From: Nocardiopsis flavescens | Lineage (GTDB): Bacteria; Actinomycetota; Actinomycetes; Streptosporangiales; Streptosporangiaceae | Direction of reading: 5' to 3' | DNA length: 64,000 nt | NCBI RefSeq assembly: GCF_900141985.1 | Contig: NZ_FQZK01000002.1 | Coordinates: 186,001 to 250,000, forward strand | Shown here: positions 6,997 through 16,360 of the stretch, piece by piece | Layout: every line of letters begins with the position of its first letter | Numbering within the stretch: the first letter of the stretch is position 1 | The notes under the pieces: model-generated | Seen by the model: only the letters and a program-made list of their open reading frames with translations | What the model was told of the DNA's origin: nothing | Databases searched by the model: none | Translations under genes and position numbers: made by a program

Positions 6997-9060
6997 ATGT
7001 CCGCTTCCGAACGCCACGCCACCGAGCGCGGGTCCGCCCCGCGCGGAGGTTTCCGCCCGGAGATCGAGGGGCTGCGCGCGGTCGCGGTGCTCCTGGTCGC
7101 CGTCTACCACATCTGGTTCGGCCGGGTCTCCGGCGGAGTGGACGTCTTCCTCTTCCTCACCGGGTTCCTCATCACCGGATCCCTGGTGCGCTCGGCCGAG
7201 CGCGAGGGCCGACTCGCCCCGTTCGCGTTCTGGGGCCGGCTGCTGCGGCGGCTGACCCCGGCCGCCGGCGTCGTCCTGGCGGCGGTGCCGGCCATGGCGT
7301 ACCTGTGGCTGCCGCCGTCGCGCTGGCCCGGAGTCATCGCCGAGGTGTACGCGTCCGCGCTGTACTACGAGAACTGGGCGCTGGCGGCGGCGGCCGTCGA
7401 CTACCTCGCCCGCGAGGAGGCGCCCAGCCCGGTGCAGCACTTCTGGTCCCTGTCCATCCAGGGCCAGTTCTACCTGCTGTGGCCCCTGCTGCTGGGCGCG
7501 GTGCTGCTGGTCGCGGGACGGGAGCGGATGCGGCGGGCCTCGCTGGCCGCGGTCGGCGCGGTGCTGGCCCTGTCCCTGGCGTACTCGGTGTGGATCACCG
7601 CCGCCGACCAGCCCTGGGCCTACTTCGACACCGGCGCCCGCCTGTGGGAGCTCGCCCTGGGCGGGGTGCTGGCCCTGGTCGTCCACCGGCTCAGCCCGCC
7701 CACGGCGGCGCGGTTCCTCCTGGGCTGGGGCGGCCTGGCCGCCCTGGTCCTGTGCGGGGTGCTGTTCCCGGTGTCGACGCTGTTCCCCGGCTACGCGGCC
7801 CTGTGGCCCACCCTCGCCGCGGCCGCCGTCGTCGTGGCCGGCGGCGGGGGAGGCCGGTTCGGCGTCCACCGGGTGCTCACCCTGCGCCCGCTCATGGCGC
7901 TGGGCGGCCTGTCCTACACGCTCTACCTCTGGCACTGGCCCGTCCTGGTGGTGTACCTGGAGCTCACCGGGCGGACCCTGGCCTCTCCGCTGGGCGGCGC
8001 GGCCGTGCTGGCCCTCTCCCTGGGGCTGGCCTGGACCACCGCCCGGGTCGTCGAGGGCGGTGCCGAGCGCCTGGGCCGGCGGGTGCCCCGCCCCTGGCTG
8101 CCGGCCTGGTCGGCGGCGACCGCGGTCCTGCTGCTGGCCCCCGCCCTGGTGATCGGCTCCCAGTGGTCGGACCGGCTGGTCCGGGAGCAGCGGGAGCGGG
8201 CCGAGCGCGTCGTCGAGCCCGTCGACTACCCGGGGGCCGCCCTGGTGGCCCGCCCCGAGCTGGCCGCGGTCCTGCCCGACCTGCCGGTCGTCCCCGACCC
8301 CCTCGACGCCCGCGACGACCTGTCCGGGCACCACCTCCGGGGCTGCCACGTCCCCCTGTCCGCGACCGAGCCCGTCCTGTGCCGGACCGGTCCCGAGGAC
8401 GCCGGGTACACCGTCGCCATGGTCGGGGCCTCGCGCACCGCCCACTGGTACCCGGCTCTGGAACAGGTCGCCCTGCGGCACGGGTGGCGCCTGGTGTCGT
8501 TCACCAAGAGCGGGTGCCAGTTCAGCGCGGAGGTCCCCTACACACAGGGCCGGGTCTTCACCGAGTGCCAGGAGTGGGACGCCCGGGCCATGGAGGAGCT
8601 GGAGCGGCTGCGCCCCGACGCCGTGTTCACCTCCTCCACCCGCGCCAGCGCCGAGGGGGAGGCCGTCCCGCCGGGGTTCGTGGAGCGCTGGCGGGAGCTG
8701 GACGCCCTGGGCATCGACGTCATCGGGATGCGCGACCTGCCCCGGCACTCCTACGCCGGTGCCGAGTGCGTGGCGGCCGGGCGGGCCGGGGACTGCACCG
8801 ACCCGATCGGCTACTCCCTCGCCGAGCGCGATCCCGCCGCCGCGCTCGCCGGGGACGGACGACTGCCCGCCAACGTGTCCACGGTGGACCTGACCGGGCA
8901 CGTGTGCCCCGGTGACAGGTGCGACGCGGTCATCGGCAACGTGCTCGTGTACTGGGACCACTCCCACATGACCGCCACCTACGCCCTGACGCTCGTCCCG
9001 GCGGTGGAGGAGGCCCTGCTGGAGGCCACCGGCAGGGGCACCGCGACAGAGAACTCTTGA
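6997..9060 (+). CDS. OafA-type acyltransferase fused to SGNH domain
   Basis: 687 aa from ATG 6997 (GAGG 7 nt upstream). The N-terminal ~390 residues are an acyltransferase-3 membrane domain with about ten helices: EIEGLRAVAVLLVAVYHIWF (candidate catalytic His), GGVDVFLFLTGFLITGSL, HFWSLSIQGQFYLLWPLLL and SYTLYLWHWPVLVV. The usual Glu-Glu in SLSVEEQFYL is replaced by IQG. After a last helix comes an extracytoplasmic SGNH domain with block I VGASRTAHWYP and the terminal Asp-His motif YWDHSHMTATYA. Such fusions O-acetylate cell-surface sugars. It stands upstream of, and in line with, a methyltransferase and four glycosyltransferases, consistent with glycan decoration. Confidence 0.88.
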   Translation: MSASERHATERGSAPRGGFRPEIEGLRAVAVLLVAVYHIWFGRVSGGVDVFLFLTGFLITGSLVRSAEREGRLAPFAFWGRLLRRLTPAAGVVLAAVPAMAYLWLPPSRWPGVIAEVYASALYYENWALAAAAVDYLAREEAPSPVQHFWSLSIQGQFYLLWPLLLGAVLLVAGRERMRRASLAAVGAVLALSLAYSVWITAADQPWAYFDTGARLWELALGGVLALVVHRLSPPTAARFLLGWGGLAALVLCGVLFPVSTLFPGYAALWPTLAAAAVVVAGGGGGRFGVHRVLTLRPLMALGGLSYTLYLWHWPVLVVYLELTGRTLASPLGGAAVLALSLGLAWTTARVVEGGAERLGRRVPRPWLPAWSAATAVLLLAPALVIGSQWSDRLVREQRERAERVVEPVDYPGAALVARPELAAVLPDLPVVPDPLDARDDLSGHHLRGCHVPLSATEPVLCRTGPEDAGYTVAMVGASRTAHWYPALEQVALRHGWRLVSFTKSGCQFSAEVPYTQGRVFTECQEWDARAMEELERLRPDAVFTSSTRASAEGEAVPPGFVERWRELDALGIDVIGMRDLPRHSYAGAECVAAGRAGDCTDPIGYSLAERDPAAALAGDGRLPANVSTVDLTGHVCPGDRCDAVIGNVLVYWDHSHMTATYALTLVPAVEEALLEATGRGTATENS

Positions 9061-9269
9061 GGGCGACACGGCCCGTCGGCGGTGATCTTCCGGTGAACAA
9101 CGGGAGAATTGCTCTGCACGCGGGTTTCGACGATCCGCGCGAGGTGGTCTCTTGGTCGCGAGGGGCGTTCGCGTCGCCGACGCCCCACCCCTTCCGTCCG
9201 GTCGGGCGCGCCCGGGGATTCCACCCTTCGTCCCTCGCCAGCCCACCATCCCCCCTGGAGATGCCCGCC

Positions 9270-10304
9270 ATGCGTTCGCTGCGCCGCCTGCTGCGCCCCC
9301 TCCTGGCCGCCGCCCTCGTGGCCGGGGTCCTCGCCTCCGTCGCACTCGCCGTCGCGGCGGGCCTGGGCCTGGTCACCTGGGTGGAGGCGGGCACCCTGGT
9401 CGCCCTGGCCCTGCTCGCCGCACTGGCCTGCGGACTCGGCCTGGGCCTGGTCCTGGTGCGCCGCTCCGTGCGCGCCCTGGAGGAGTCGGTGCGCGAGCAC
9501 GCCCGCACCGTCTCCCAGGCCCTGGGGGAGGACCGGCTGGAGACGCGCCGCTCCCTCAAGGACCTGCGCGAGCGCGTCTCGCGCATCTCCGACCAGGCGC
9601 TGCCCAAGGCCTCCCGCGAGCTGCGGCGCGCCGTCGAGGTCCAGGGCCGCGCCGACTACGAGCAGCAGGTCGCGTGGGCCGAGCTGCGCGACCACCTCGA
9701 CACCGCCGCGTTCATGCCGCCGCTGCGCGGCTGGGCCGCCTCGCCCGACGTGCTGCGCGTCCTGGTCCGCCACATCGAGCGGCTGCGTCCGGAGACCGTC
9801 GTGGAGTGCGGGAGCGGGGCCTCCAGCGTCTGGCTGGGCTACGCGCTGCGCCGGGCCGGCCGCGGCCGTCTCGTGGCCCTGGAGCACGACGCCCGCTACG
9901 CCGAGCTGAGCCGCGCCCTGGTCGCCTCGCACGGGCTCGACGACATCGTCGAGGTCCGCCACGCCCCCTTCACCCCGATCGGGACGGACACCGTCTCCGT
10001 CGACGGCGAGGAGCGCACCACCGCCGACCGCTGGTACGACCGCGCCGCCCTGGCCGGCCTGGCCGGGGTGGGCCTGGTGTTCGTCGACGGCCCGCCGCAG
10101 GCCACCGGGCTCCAGGTCCGCCACCCGGCGCTGCCGCTGCTGCTGCCGCACTGCACCGAGGACGCCGTGTTCGTCCTGGACGACGCCGACCGCCCGGAGG
10201 AGCGCGCCGTCGGCGACCGCTGGCTGGCCGCCCACCCGGAGTTCCACCGCACCGAGGAGCAGGCGGAGAAGGGGGCGCACGTGTTCGGCCGCAAGGGGAT
10301 CTGA
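9270..10304 (+). CDS. Membrane-anchored class I SAM-dependent methyltransferase
   Basis: 344 aa. The ATG at 9270 has GGAG 9 nt upstream; the ATG at 9261 abuts that site. Two N-terminal hydrophobic helices (about residues 8-31 and 37-60) are followed by an amphipathic, Arg/Glu-rich helical segment (about 65-130). The methyltransferase domain then starts with motif I VVECGSGASSVWLGYALRR, followed by LVALEHDARYAELSRALV, VGLVFVDGPPQATG and AVFVLDDADRPEE. This resembles methyltransferases found with polysaccharide or glycosyltransferase clusters; its acceptor is not evident. It lies 50 bases upstream of the first glycosyltransferase, probably in one transcript. Confidence 0.8.
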   Translation: MRSLRRLLRPLLAAALVAGVLASVALAVAAGLGLVTWVEAGTLVALALLAALACGLGLGLVLVRRSVRALEESVREHARTVSQALGEDRLETRRSLKDLRERVSRISDQALPKASRELRRAVEVQGRADYEQQVAWAELRDHLDTAAFMPPLRGWAASPDVLRVLVRHIERLRPETVVECGSGASSVWLGYALRRAGRGRLVALEHDARYAELSRALVASHGLDDIVEVRHAPFTPIGTDTVSVDGEERTTADRWYDRAALAGLAGVGLVFVDGPPQATGLQVRHPALPLLLPHCTEDAVFVLDDADRPEERAVGDRWLAAHPEFHRTEEQAEKGAHVFGRKGI

Positions 10305-10354
10305 CCCTCCCCGCACCGCTCGCACCACCGCACCGACACACCCACGAGGTCTGG

Positions 10355-12355
10355 ATGATCACCACCGCCCTGCGGGACGCCCTGCGCGCCCGCGGCACCG
10401 AGACCGCCCTGCTGTGCCACACGGGCGCCGGGGCCCGCGCCCACCTGGACGGACTCCCGCTCGCCCCGTCGGACGCGGTGGTGGACCTGGACGCCCGCGT
10501 CCTGGGCGAGCCCCTGGAGCTGCGCGACCTGTGGGAGCGCGACAGCGGGCCGGAGGCGGGTCTGGTGGCGGTCGTCGCCGCCACCCCCGCCGACCTGCAC
10601 CGCTGCCTGGCCGCCGCGGCGGACCTGCCGCGCGCCGTCCAGGTGGTGGTGGCGGTCGTGGACACCCCCGGCCACCAGGAGCCGCCGCTGCCCTCGGCCC
10701 CCGCCATGGGCCAGTGGCGCGAACTCCAGGAGATGCGGGTGCGCCGGGCGGGCCGCGGCGGCTGGCTCTGCGAGCTGTTCTTCCCCAACGGCGTCGAGAC
10801 CCCGCAGGTCCTGGACGCGGTGTGGTTCGGGACCCGCGGACGGCGGCGGGGGCCCGCGCTGGCGCCCCTGGCCGCGCTCTCGGGGCCCGAGGCCGCGCTG
10901 TGGCGTCCCGGCGACACCGGCGCCCGCGGGATCGGGGCGGCCGGGCCCGTGCCGCTGCGCCGGGTCACCCCGGTGGGGGACATGGCGCTGCGGGTGGGGG
11001 AGGGCACCCCGCCGGAGTGGACCGACGAGGCGGTCCCGGCGCTGGACCGGCGCACCACCGGCGTCGACGCCTGGGAGCGGATCGCCGCCCCCGGCGGCGC
11101 GGAGGTGCGGGAGAACGCCGGCCCGTCGGACATCGCGCCCGTCGACGAGCTGACCGTCAACCCCGTCGGGTTCTCCAAGGACGCGAGCGGCCCCATGGGC
11201 GACCTCACCGTCCACGGCGACCGCGCCGTCGTGCGCCAGGGGAAGAAGGACCTGGCCGTGATCGCCCCGGACGGCTCGGTCACCGACGTGGACCTGTCCC
11301 GGATGCGCCACCTGCGCTGCGTCCGCGTGGACTGGTCCGGGCACACCGGCCCCACCGCGGCCGTCCGCGCGGTCGCCTCGCTGGCGGCCGGAGGGGTCCC
11401 CCTGGTCGGCGGCCCGCTCCCCGCCTGGGCGACCGGGCTCGGCGCGCCGCTGGCCGACCTCATCACCGCCGCCGACGCGGAAGGGCTGGCCGACCCGCTG
11501 CGGCGCGAGGAGTACAGCGTCCGCCTGCGCCGCACCGCCCTGCGCCTGCACGGCTCGCGCTCGCGCTGGCGCGAGCTGGGCGCCCTGGCCGGGGTGCCGG
11601 TGCCCCCCGCCCCCACGGTGTCGGTCATCCTGTGCACCCGCCGCCCCGACATGGTCGGCTTCGCGCTCGCCCAGATCGCCCGCCAGCGCGGGGTCGACGT
11701 GGAACTCGTCCTCACCCTGCACGGCTTCCCCGCCTCGCTGCCGGAGGTGGACGCGGCCATCGCCGAGTACCGGGCGACCGGGCGGCCGCTGGTCCTGCGC
11801 GAGGCGCCCGCCGACCGCATCTTCGGCTCGGTGCTCAACGACGCCGTCGCCAGCACGTCCGGGGACCTCGTCTCCAAGTGGGACGACGACGACTGGTACG
11901 GCCCCGACCACCTCGCCGACCTCGTCCAGGCCCGCACCTACTCCGGTGCGGAGCTGCTCGGCGTCGGCCAGGACTTCGTCTACCTCCAGGAGGTCGACCT
12001 GACCCTCTGGCGGGAGGGCAGGTCCGAGTCCTCCAGCCGGTTCATCGCCGGGGGCACCATCCTCACCGACCGGGCGGTGCTGGAGGAGACCGGCGGCTTC
12101 CGGCCGGTGCCCCGCTCCATCGACACCCAGCTCCTCATCGCCGTCATGCGCGGCGGCGGCCGCATCTACCGGGGCCACGGACTGGGCTATGTGCTGCGCC
12201 GCACCGGCGGCGGCCACACCTGGTCCGAGGACATGGCCTTCTTCCTGCGCAATCGCATCCAACAGTGGTTCGGCTGGCGTCCGAGCGCCCTCCTGGAGGG
12301 AGAGCCCGCGCCCTTCGGCCGGCCCGTCACCGAGTACACGGGGGAACTCCGTTGA
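10355..12355 (+). CDS. Family 2 glycosyltransferase with long unassigned N-terminal module (copy A1)
   Basis: 666 aa from ATG 10355 (GAGG at 5 nt). The GT-A domain is C-terminal: TVSVILCTRRPDMVGFALAQ near residue 425, the DxD-type motif SKWDDDDWYGPDHLADL near residues 509-515, and RTGGGHTWSEDMAFFLRN near the end. The first ~410 residues have no family I recognise; they include the motif NPVGFSKDASGPMG and a Gly/Ala-rich segment ASLAAGGVPLVGG that recalls the end of a GT-B domain. No signal peptide or transmembrane helix is seen. It is a paralogue of 14366-16360, and its stop overlaps the TTG start of the next gene. Confidence 0.85.
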   Translation: MITTALRDALRARGTETALLCHTGAGARAHLDGLPLAPSDAVVDLDARVLGEPLELRDLWERDSGPEAGLVAVVAATPADLHRCLAAAADLPRAVQVVVAVVDTPGHQEPPLPSAPAMGQWRELQEMRVRRAGRGGWLCELFFPNGVETPQVLDAVWFGTRGRRRGPALAPLAALSGPEAALWRPGDTGARGIGAAGPVPLRRVTPVGDMALRVGEGTPPEWTDEAVPALDRRTTGVDAWERIAAPGGAEVRENAGPSDIAPVDELTVNPVGFSKDASGPMGDLTVHGDRAVVRQGKKDLAVIAPDGSVTDVDLSRMRHLRCVRVDWSGHTGPTAAVRAVASLAAGGVPLVGGPLPAWATGLGAPLADLITAADAEGLADPLRREEYSVRLRRTALRLHGSRSRWRELGALAGVPVPPAPTVSVILCTRRPDMVGFALAQIARQRGVDVELVLTLHGFPASLPEVDAAIAEYRATGRPLVLREAPADRIFGSVLNDAVASTSGDLVSKWDDDDWYGPDHLADLVQARTYSGAELLGVGQDFVYLQEVDLTLWREGRSESSSRFIAGGTILTDRAVLEETGGFRPVPRSIDTQLLIAVMRGGGRIYRGHGLGYVLRRTGGGHTWSEDMAFFLRNRIQQWFGWRPSALLEGEPAPFGRPVTEYTGELR

Positions 12356-14013
12356 CCACTCTGGAAACCGGCCGGGAGCCGGTCGCCGAACCTGTTCCGG
12401 CAACCCTGCCGCGGGGGGAGGCGGACTTCTCCGGCCAGCCGCGCCTGGTGCGCAACGACTTCGCGCCGCTCACCCCGGCGCCCCTGGGCGCGTGGGAGCC
12501 GACCCTGTCGGTCAGCGTCGTCATCCCCTCGCACGGCCACCCCGAGAAGCTGGCGTTCGTGCTGGCCGCCCTGGCGGGCCAGAGCTACCCGGCGCACCTC
12601 ATGGAGGTGGTCGTGGTGGACGACGGCTCTCCGGAGCCGCTCGCGCTGGGCCCGGTGCGGCCGGAGAACACCCGGCTGATCCCCTCCGCCCCCGGCGGCT
12701 GGGGGTCGGCCCACGCCTTCCACACCGGTGTGGCGGCCTCCTCCGGGCAGGTCGTGCTGCGCCTGGACGCCGACATGCTCGTCTACCGCGAGCACGTCGA
12801 GTCCCAGATGCGCTGGCACCACCTCGTGGACTACGGGGTGGCCCTGGGGCACAAGCTGTTCGTGGACTTCGACCCCGACGCCATGACCCCCGGGCACGTC
12901 CGCGACGAGGTCGCGGCCGGCCGGGCGGAGCTGCTGTTCGACCGCGCGGGCGCGGACAAGCACTGGGTCGAGAAGATCATCGACGGCAGCACCGGGCTGC
13001 GCACCGCCGCCCACCAGGCGTACCGGGTGTTCACCGGGGCGACCGGCTCGCTGCACCGGGGCCTGTACGAGGCGGCGGGCGGCATGGACGCCGCCATGGT
13101 GCTGGGCGGCGACACCGAGTTCGCCTACCGGGTGTCGCAGCAGGGCGCCGTGTTCATCCCCGACCTGGAGACCAGCAGCTGGCACCTGGGCCGCTCCCAG
13201 ATGCAGACGCGCCGCGACGCGGGCATGCGCTACCGCACCCCGTACGTGTCCAACCGGGTCCCCGACTTCCGGCTGCGCCGCAAGAGCCCGGACCGCTCGT
13301 GGGAGGTCCCCTACGTCGACGCCGTGATCGACGCCGCCGGGCGCACCCTGGAGGAGGTCGAGGTCACCGCCTCCGCCCTGCTCCAGGGCAGCACGCCCGA
13401 CCTGCGCCTGTGGCTGGTGGGCCCGTGGGGCGAGCTGTCCGGGGGGCGCCGGTCGCCGCTCGACGAGGAGCTGCTGGACCTGCGGCTGATCGGGGAGTCC
13501 TTCCGCGGCGACCCGCGGGTGCGCCTGGTCGAGGCGCCCCCCGAGCCGGACCCGCGGGTGACCTTCGTGCTCCACGCCCCGGCGGGGACGAAGCTGACGC
13601 CGACGGCGGTGGCGGACATGGCGGAGGCGGCGAACAAGGAGCGGGCGGGCCTGCTGTGCGCTCCGCCGCCGGGTGCCTCGCGTGCCGCGGACGGCGTGCT
13701 GCGCCTGGAGCGCCGTGCGGCGTTCGCCCGGGTCGGCCGCCTGTCGCCGGGGGCGGCGGGTGCCGAGGCGGACCGCGCGGTGGAGGAGCTGTACGGGGCG
13801 CACTGGGTGACGGGGGAGGTTTTCACGGTCCCCGAGCCCGAGGAGGGTGCCCCGGTGCGCAGGAACGAGAGCTCGGAGTCGCTGCGCCGCAAGCTGGACC
13901 AGGCGCTCGCCGAGGTGGAGAAGCAGCGGGCCCGGGCGCGCCGCGCCGAGCGCAAGCTGCGCTGGTTCACGCCGGGGGTGGGCCGCCGGGTCCTGCGCAA
14001 GATCGTGCGCTGA
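12352..14013 (+). CDS. Family 2 glycosyltransferase with basic C-terminal tail (copy B1)
   Basis: 553 aa. The start is the TTG at 12352, which overlaps the upstream stop as TTGA and has GGGGGA at 6 nt; its paralogue at 16347 starts the same way. The GT-A domain shows LSVSVVIPSHGHPEKLAFVL, MEVVVVDDGSPEPLALGPVR, the DxD motif LRLDADMLVYREHVE (Asp near 138) and GGMDAAMVLGGDTEFAYRV, which resembles the galactosyl-transferase acceptor segment. The C-terminal ~200 residues end in a charged coiled coil and the cationic motif RKLRWFTPGVGRRVLRK, which might bind membranes or a partner. It is translationally coupled to copy A1; sugar and acceptor are unknown. Confidence 0.85.
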   Translation: MTTLETGREPVAEPVPATLPRGEADFSGQPRLVRNDFAPLTPAPLGAWEPTLSVSVVIPSHGHPEKLAFVLAALAGQSYPAHLMEVVVVDDGSPEPLALGPVRPENTRLIPSAPGGWGSAHAFHTGVAASSGQVVLRLDADMLVYREHVESQMRWHHLVDYGVALGHKLFVDFDPDAMTPGHVRDEVAAGRAELLFDRAGADKHWVEKIIDGSTGLRTAAHQAYRVFTGATGSLHRGLYEAAGGMDAAMVLGGDTEFAYRVSQQGAVFIPDLETSSWHLGRSQMQTRRDAGMRYRTPYVSNRVPDFRLRRKSPDRSWEVPYVDAVIDAAGRTLEEVEVTASALLQGSTPDLRLWLVGPWGELSGGRRSPLDEELLDLRLIGESFRGDPRVRLVEAPPEPDPRVTFVLHAPAGTKLTPTAVADMAEAANKERAGLLCAPPPGASRAADGVLRLERRAAFARVGRLSPGAAGAEADRAVEELYGAHWVTGEVFTVPEPEEGAPVRRNESSESLRRKLDQALAEVEKQRARARRAERKLRWFTPGVGRRVLRKIVR

Positions 14014-14028
14014 GCCGTAGGCGGTACC

Positions 14029-14057
14029 GGGAGGGCGGCCTTCGGGGCGGCCCTCCC
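14029..14057 (+). terminator. Hairpin after first glycosyltransferase cassette
   Basis: An 8-bp outer stem (gggagggc/gccctccc), one G-G mismatch and a 3-bp inner stem around loop TTCGG, 15 bases after the stop. Confidence 0.6.
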
Positions 14058-14291
14058 TGACGGACGCGCCGTACCCCGGGCCGGTCTTTCGGAACGGTCC
14101 CTTCGGTCGACCCGGGCCGGCCTCCGCGCCGTGCCGCCGGGGCTTGCGCCGGATGCGCGGTGCGGGTGCGCGTCTGCGGCCGGGGTGGGCCGTACCCCCG
14201 GAGACGCCTTTCCGGGCGGTCCTTTTCGGCGTTTCGGGTAAGCCCTGAGCAGTGGATATGACAACACGCGCACGGTAAAGCACTAAAAGTG

Positions 14292-14308
14292 ATGATCGTG
14301 TCTATCAT
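14292..14308. promoter_or_regulatory. AT-rich dyad upstream of second glycosyltransferase cassette
   Basis: atgat-N7-atcat in a locally AT-rich stretch. The position (58 bases before ATG 14366) suits an operator or core promoter. No regulator gene is adjacent. Confidence 0.35.
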
Positions 14309-14365
14309 GGGGCCTCGTGGTCGGTAAGCGCCCACCCGTGTCGCCGAGACGATCGAGGTCGCCCG

Positions 14366-16360
14366 ATGATCACCTCCGCCGTCCGCCAGGCTCTGCGCAC
14401 CCGAGGCGAGGAGCCGGCCGTACTCTGCCTCACCGGGGACCTGGGCCCCGACCGGGCCGAACTCGCCGCCCTGCGCCTGCGCGCCGCCGATCTGCGGATC
14501 GACCTCGACGCGCACGGGATGGGCCGCCCCGTCGAGGTCCCGGGCGTGGGCGGGGAGGACGAACCCGCCGCGACCGGGCTCACCGTCGTCGTGGCGGGCG
14601 GGCTCACCGACCTGCGCCGGGCCGTCACCGTCTCCACCCAGCTGCCGCCCACCGCCCACCTGCTCGTCGTGGTCCGGCACGTCCCGGCCCACCTGGGGCC
14701 GCTGGTGCCCGCGCCGCCCACCATCGACGAGTGGAACGACCTGCACGAGATGCGGGTCCGCCGCTTCGAGAACCGCGGCTGGGCCTGCGAGCTGTGCTTC
14801 CCCGGCGGGGTCTCCGTCGCCGAGGCGCTGTCCGCCGTCGTCCACGGCTCGCGCGGCCGCAGGCGCGGTCCCGGCATCGGGATCCTGGGCGGGCTGCACG
14901 GCACCGACGCCGCCCTGTGGCGCCCCGGCGACGTGGCGGCCCGGGGCGTGGGCGCCTCGGGGCCGGTGGCGATCGACCGGGTCACCCCCGTCTCCGACGT
15001 GGTCCTGCGCCTGGACGACGGGGAGGGCCTGCCGTTCTGGGAGGACGTGGAGGTCCCCGTCGTGGACCGCCCCGCCCCCGTGGCCGCCGTTCCCGGGGCC
15101 CGCGTGTACGCGGGCGACCCGGTCGCCCGCGTCGCGCCCGTCGACGACCGGTTCGTCAACCCGAGCGGGTTCACCAAGAAGACCAAGGGCCCGCTGGGCA
15201 GGTTCGCCGAGGCCGACGGCCGCCTGGGGGTGCACGACGACACGGGCGTCCTGGTGCGCCCGGCCCTGGACGGCACCGTCACCGAGAACGACCTCGAACG
15301 CCTGCGCCACCTGCGCGGCGTCCGGGTGGAGTGGCCCGACCGCGGCGACGCCTCCGCGGTGCGCGCCCTCGCCTCGCTGGCGGCCGGAGGGGTCCCGCTC
15401 GTCGGCGGCCCCGCCCCCGCCTGGGCGGCCGGGCTCGGTGCCGACCTGATCGACCTCATCCCCTCCGTCGGGGAGGAGGTCCTCACCGACGCGATGCGCC
15501 GCGAGGAGCACAGCATCCGGCTGCGCCGCGCCGCCCTGCGCACCCACGGCGTGCGCACCCGGTGGCGGTCCCTGGCGGCCGAGGCCGGGCTGCCCCTCCC
15601 GCCGGAGACCCGGGTGTCGGTGGTGCTGTGCACCCGCCGCCCCGAACTCGTGGGGTTCGCCCTGGCCCAGATCGCCCGCCAGCGCCACGTCCGCTTCGAG
15701 GCGGTGCTGGCCCTGCACGGCTTCCCCGCCTCCCTGGTGACCGCCGAGATCGCCCGGTTCCGGGCCTGCGGGATCCCGCTGGTCGTCCACGAGGCGGACC
15801 GGGACCTGGTGTTCGGCGCCGTCATGAACGAGGCCGTCGACCGCGCCTCGGGGACCGTCATCGCCAAGTGGGACGACGACGACTGGTACGGCCCCGAGCA
15901 CCTGGCGGACCTCATGCTGGCCCGCTCCTACTCGGGCGCGGACGTGGTCGGCATCAGCCAGAACTTCACCTACCTGGAGGAGCTGGACCTCACCGTGTGG
16001 CGCGGGTACCGGTCCGAGGTGCCCAGCCCCGCGATCGTCGGCAGCACCATCCTCGCCGACCGGGTCGTCCTGGAGGACGTCGGCGGGTTCCGCCCCCGGC
16101 CCCGCGCCATCGACAGCCAGTTCCTGCTCGCCGTGAACCGCGCCGGGTGCCGGGTCTACCGCACCCACGGGTTCGGCTACCTGCTGCGCCGGGCGGGCGG
16201 CGGCCACACCTGGAACGTCGACCTGGGCTACTTCCTGCGCAACCACACCGAACAGTGGATCGGCTGGCGCCCCAGCGCCCTGCTGGAGGGGGCGCCCGCC
16301 CCGTTCGGCGACGACCGCCACACCGAGCAGCACACGGGGGGACACGTTGAGCACTTCTGA
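14366..16360 (+). CDS. Family 2 glycosyltransferase with long unassigned N-terminal module (copy A2)
   Basis: 664 aa from ATG 14366 (GAGG at 7 nt). It is a full-length paralogue of 10355-12355: shared N-terminal ITSAVRQALRTRGEEPAVLC, NPSGFTKKTKGPLG and ASLAAGGVPLVGG. The GT-A motifs are VSVVLCTRRPELVGFALAQ, the DxD-type AKWDDDDWYGPEHLADL near residues 501-507 and RAGGGHTWNVDLGYFLRN. Its last 14 bases overlap the start of copy B2. The paralogues differ throughout but keep all these motifs, so both are probably active and perhaps differ in donor or acceptor. Confidence 0.85.
   Translation: MITSAVRQALRTRGEEPAVLCLTGDLGPDRAELAALRLRAADLRIDLDAHGMGRPVEVPGVGGEDEPAATGLTVVVAGGLTDLRRAVTVSTQLPPTAHLLVVVRHVPAHLGPLVPAPPTIDEWNDLHEMRVRRFENRGWACELCFPGGVSVAEALSAVVHGSRGRRRGPGIGILGGLHGTDAALWRPGDVAARGVGASGPVAIDRVTPVSDVVLRLDDGEGLPFWEDVEVPVVDRPAPVAAVPGARVYAGDPVARVAPVDDRFVNPSGFTKKTKGPLGRFAEADGRLGVHDDTGVLVRPALDGTVTENDLERLRHLRGVRVEWPDRGDASAVRALASLAAGGVPLVGGPAPAWAAGLGADLIDLIPSVGEEVLTDAMRREEHSIRLRRAALRTHGVRTRWRSLAAEAGLPLPPETRVSVVLCTRRPELVGFALAQIARQRHVRFEAVLALHGFPASLVTAEIARFRACGIPLVVHEADRDLVFGAVMNEAVDRASGTVIAKWDDDDWYGPEHLADLMLARSYSGADVVGISQNFTYLEELDLTVWRGYRSEVPSPAIVGSTILADRVVLEDVGGFRPRPRAIDSQFLLAVNRAGCRVYRTHGFGYLLRRAGGGHTWNVDLGYFLRNHTEQWIGWRPSALLEGAPAPFGDDRHTEQHTGGHVEHF

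Larger units (their letters stand above)
14014..14365. other. Intergenic region between the two glycosyltransferase cassettes
   Basis: These 352 bases have no gene. A hairpin follows copy B1 (14029-14057). The last 130 bases are unusually AT-rich for this window, and contain a dyad, atgat-N7-atcat, at 14292-14308, 58 bases before the next start. It probably carries a promoter for the second cassette, so the two cassettes may be transcribed separately. Confidence 0.5.

Noticed and set aside
9896-12403. 835-aa minus-strand ORF opposite glycosyltransferase A1
   Set aside because: High-GC antisense frame with low-complexity composition; the sense gene has clear GT motifs.
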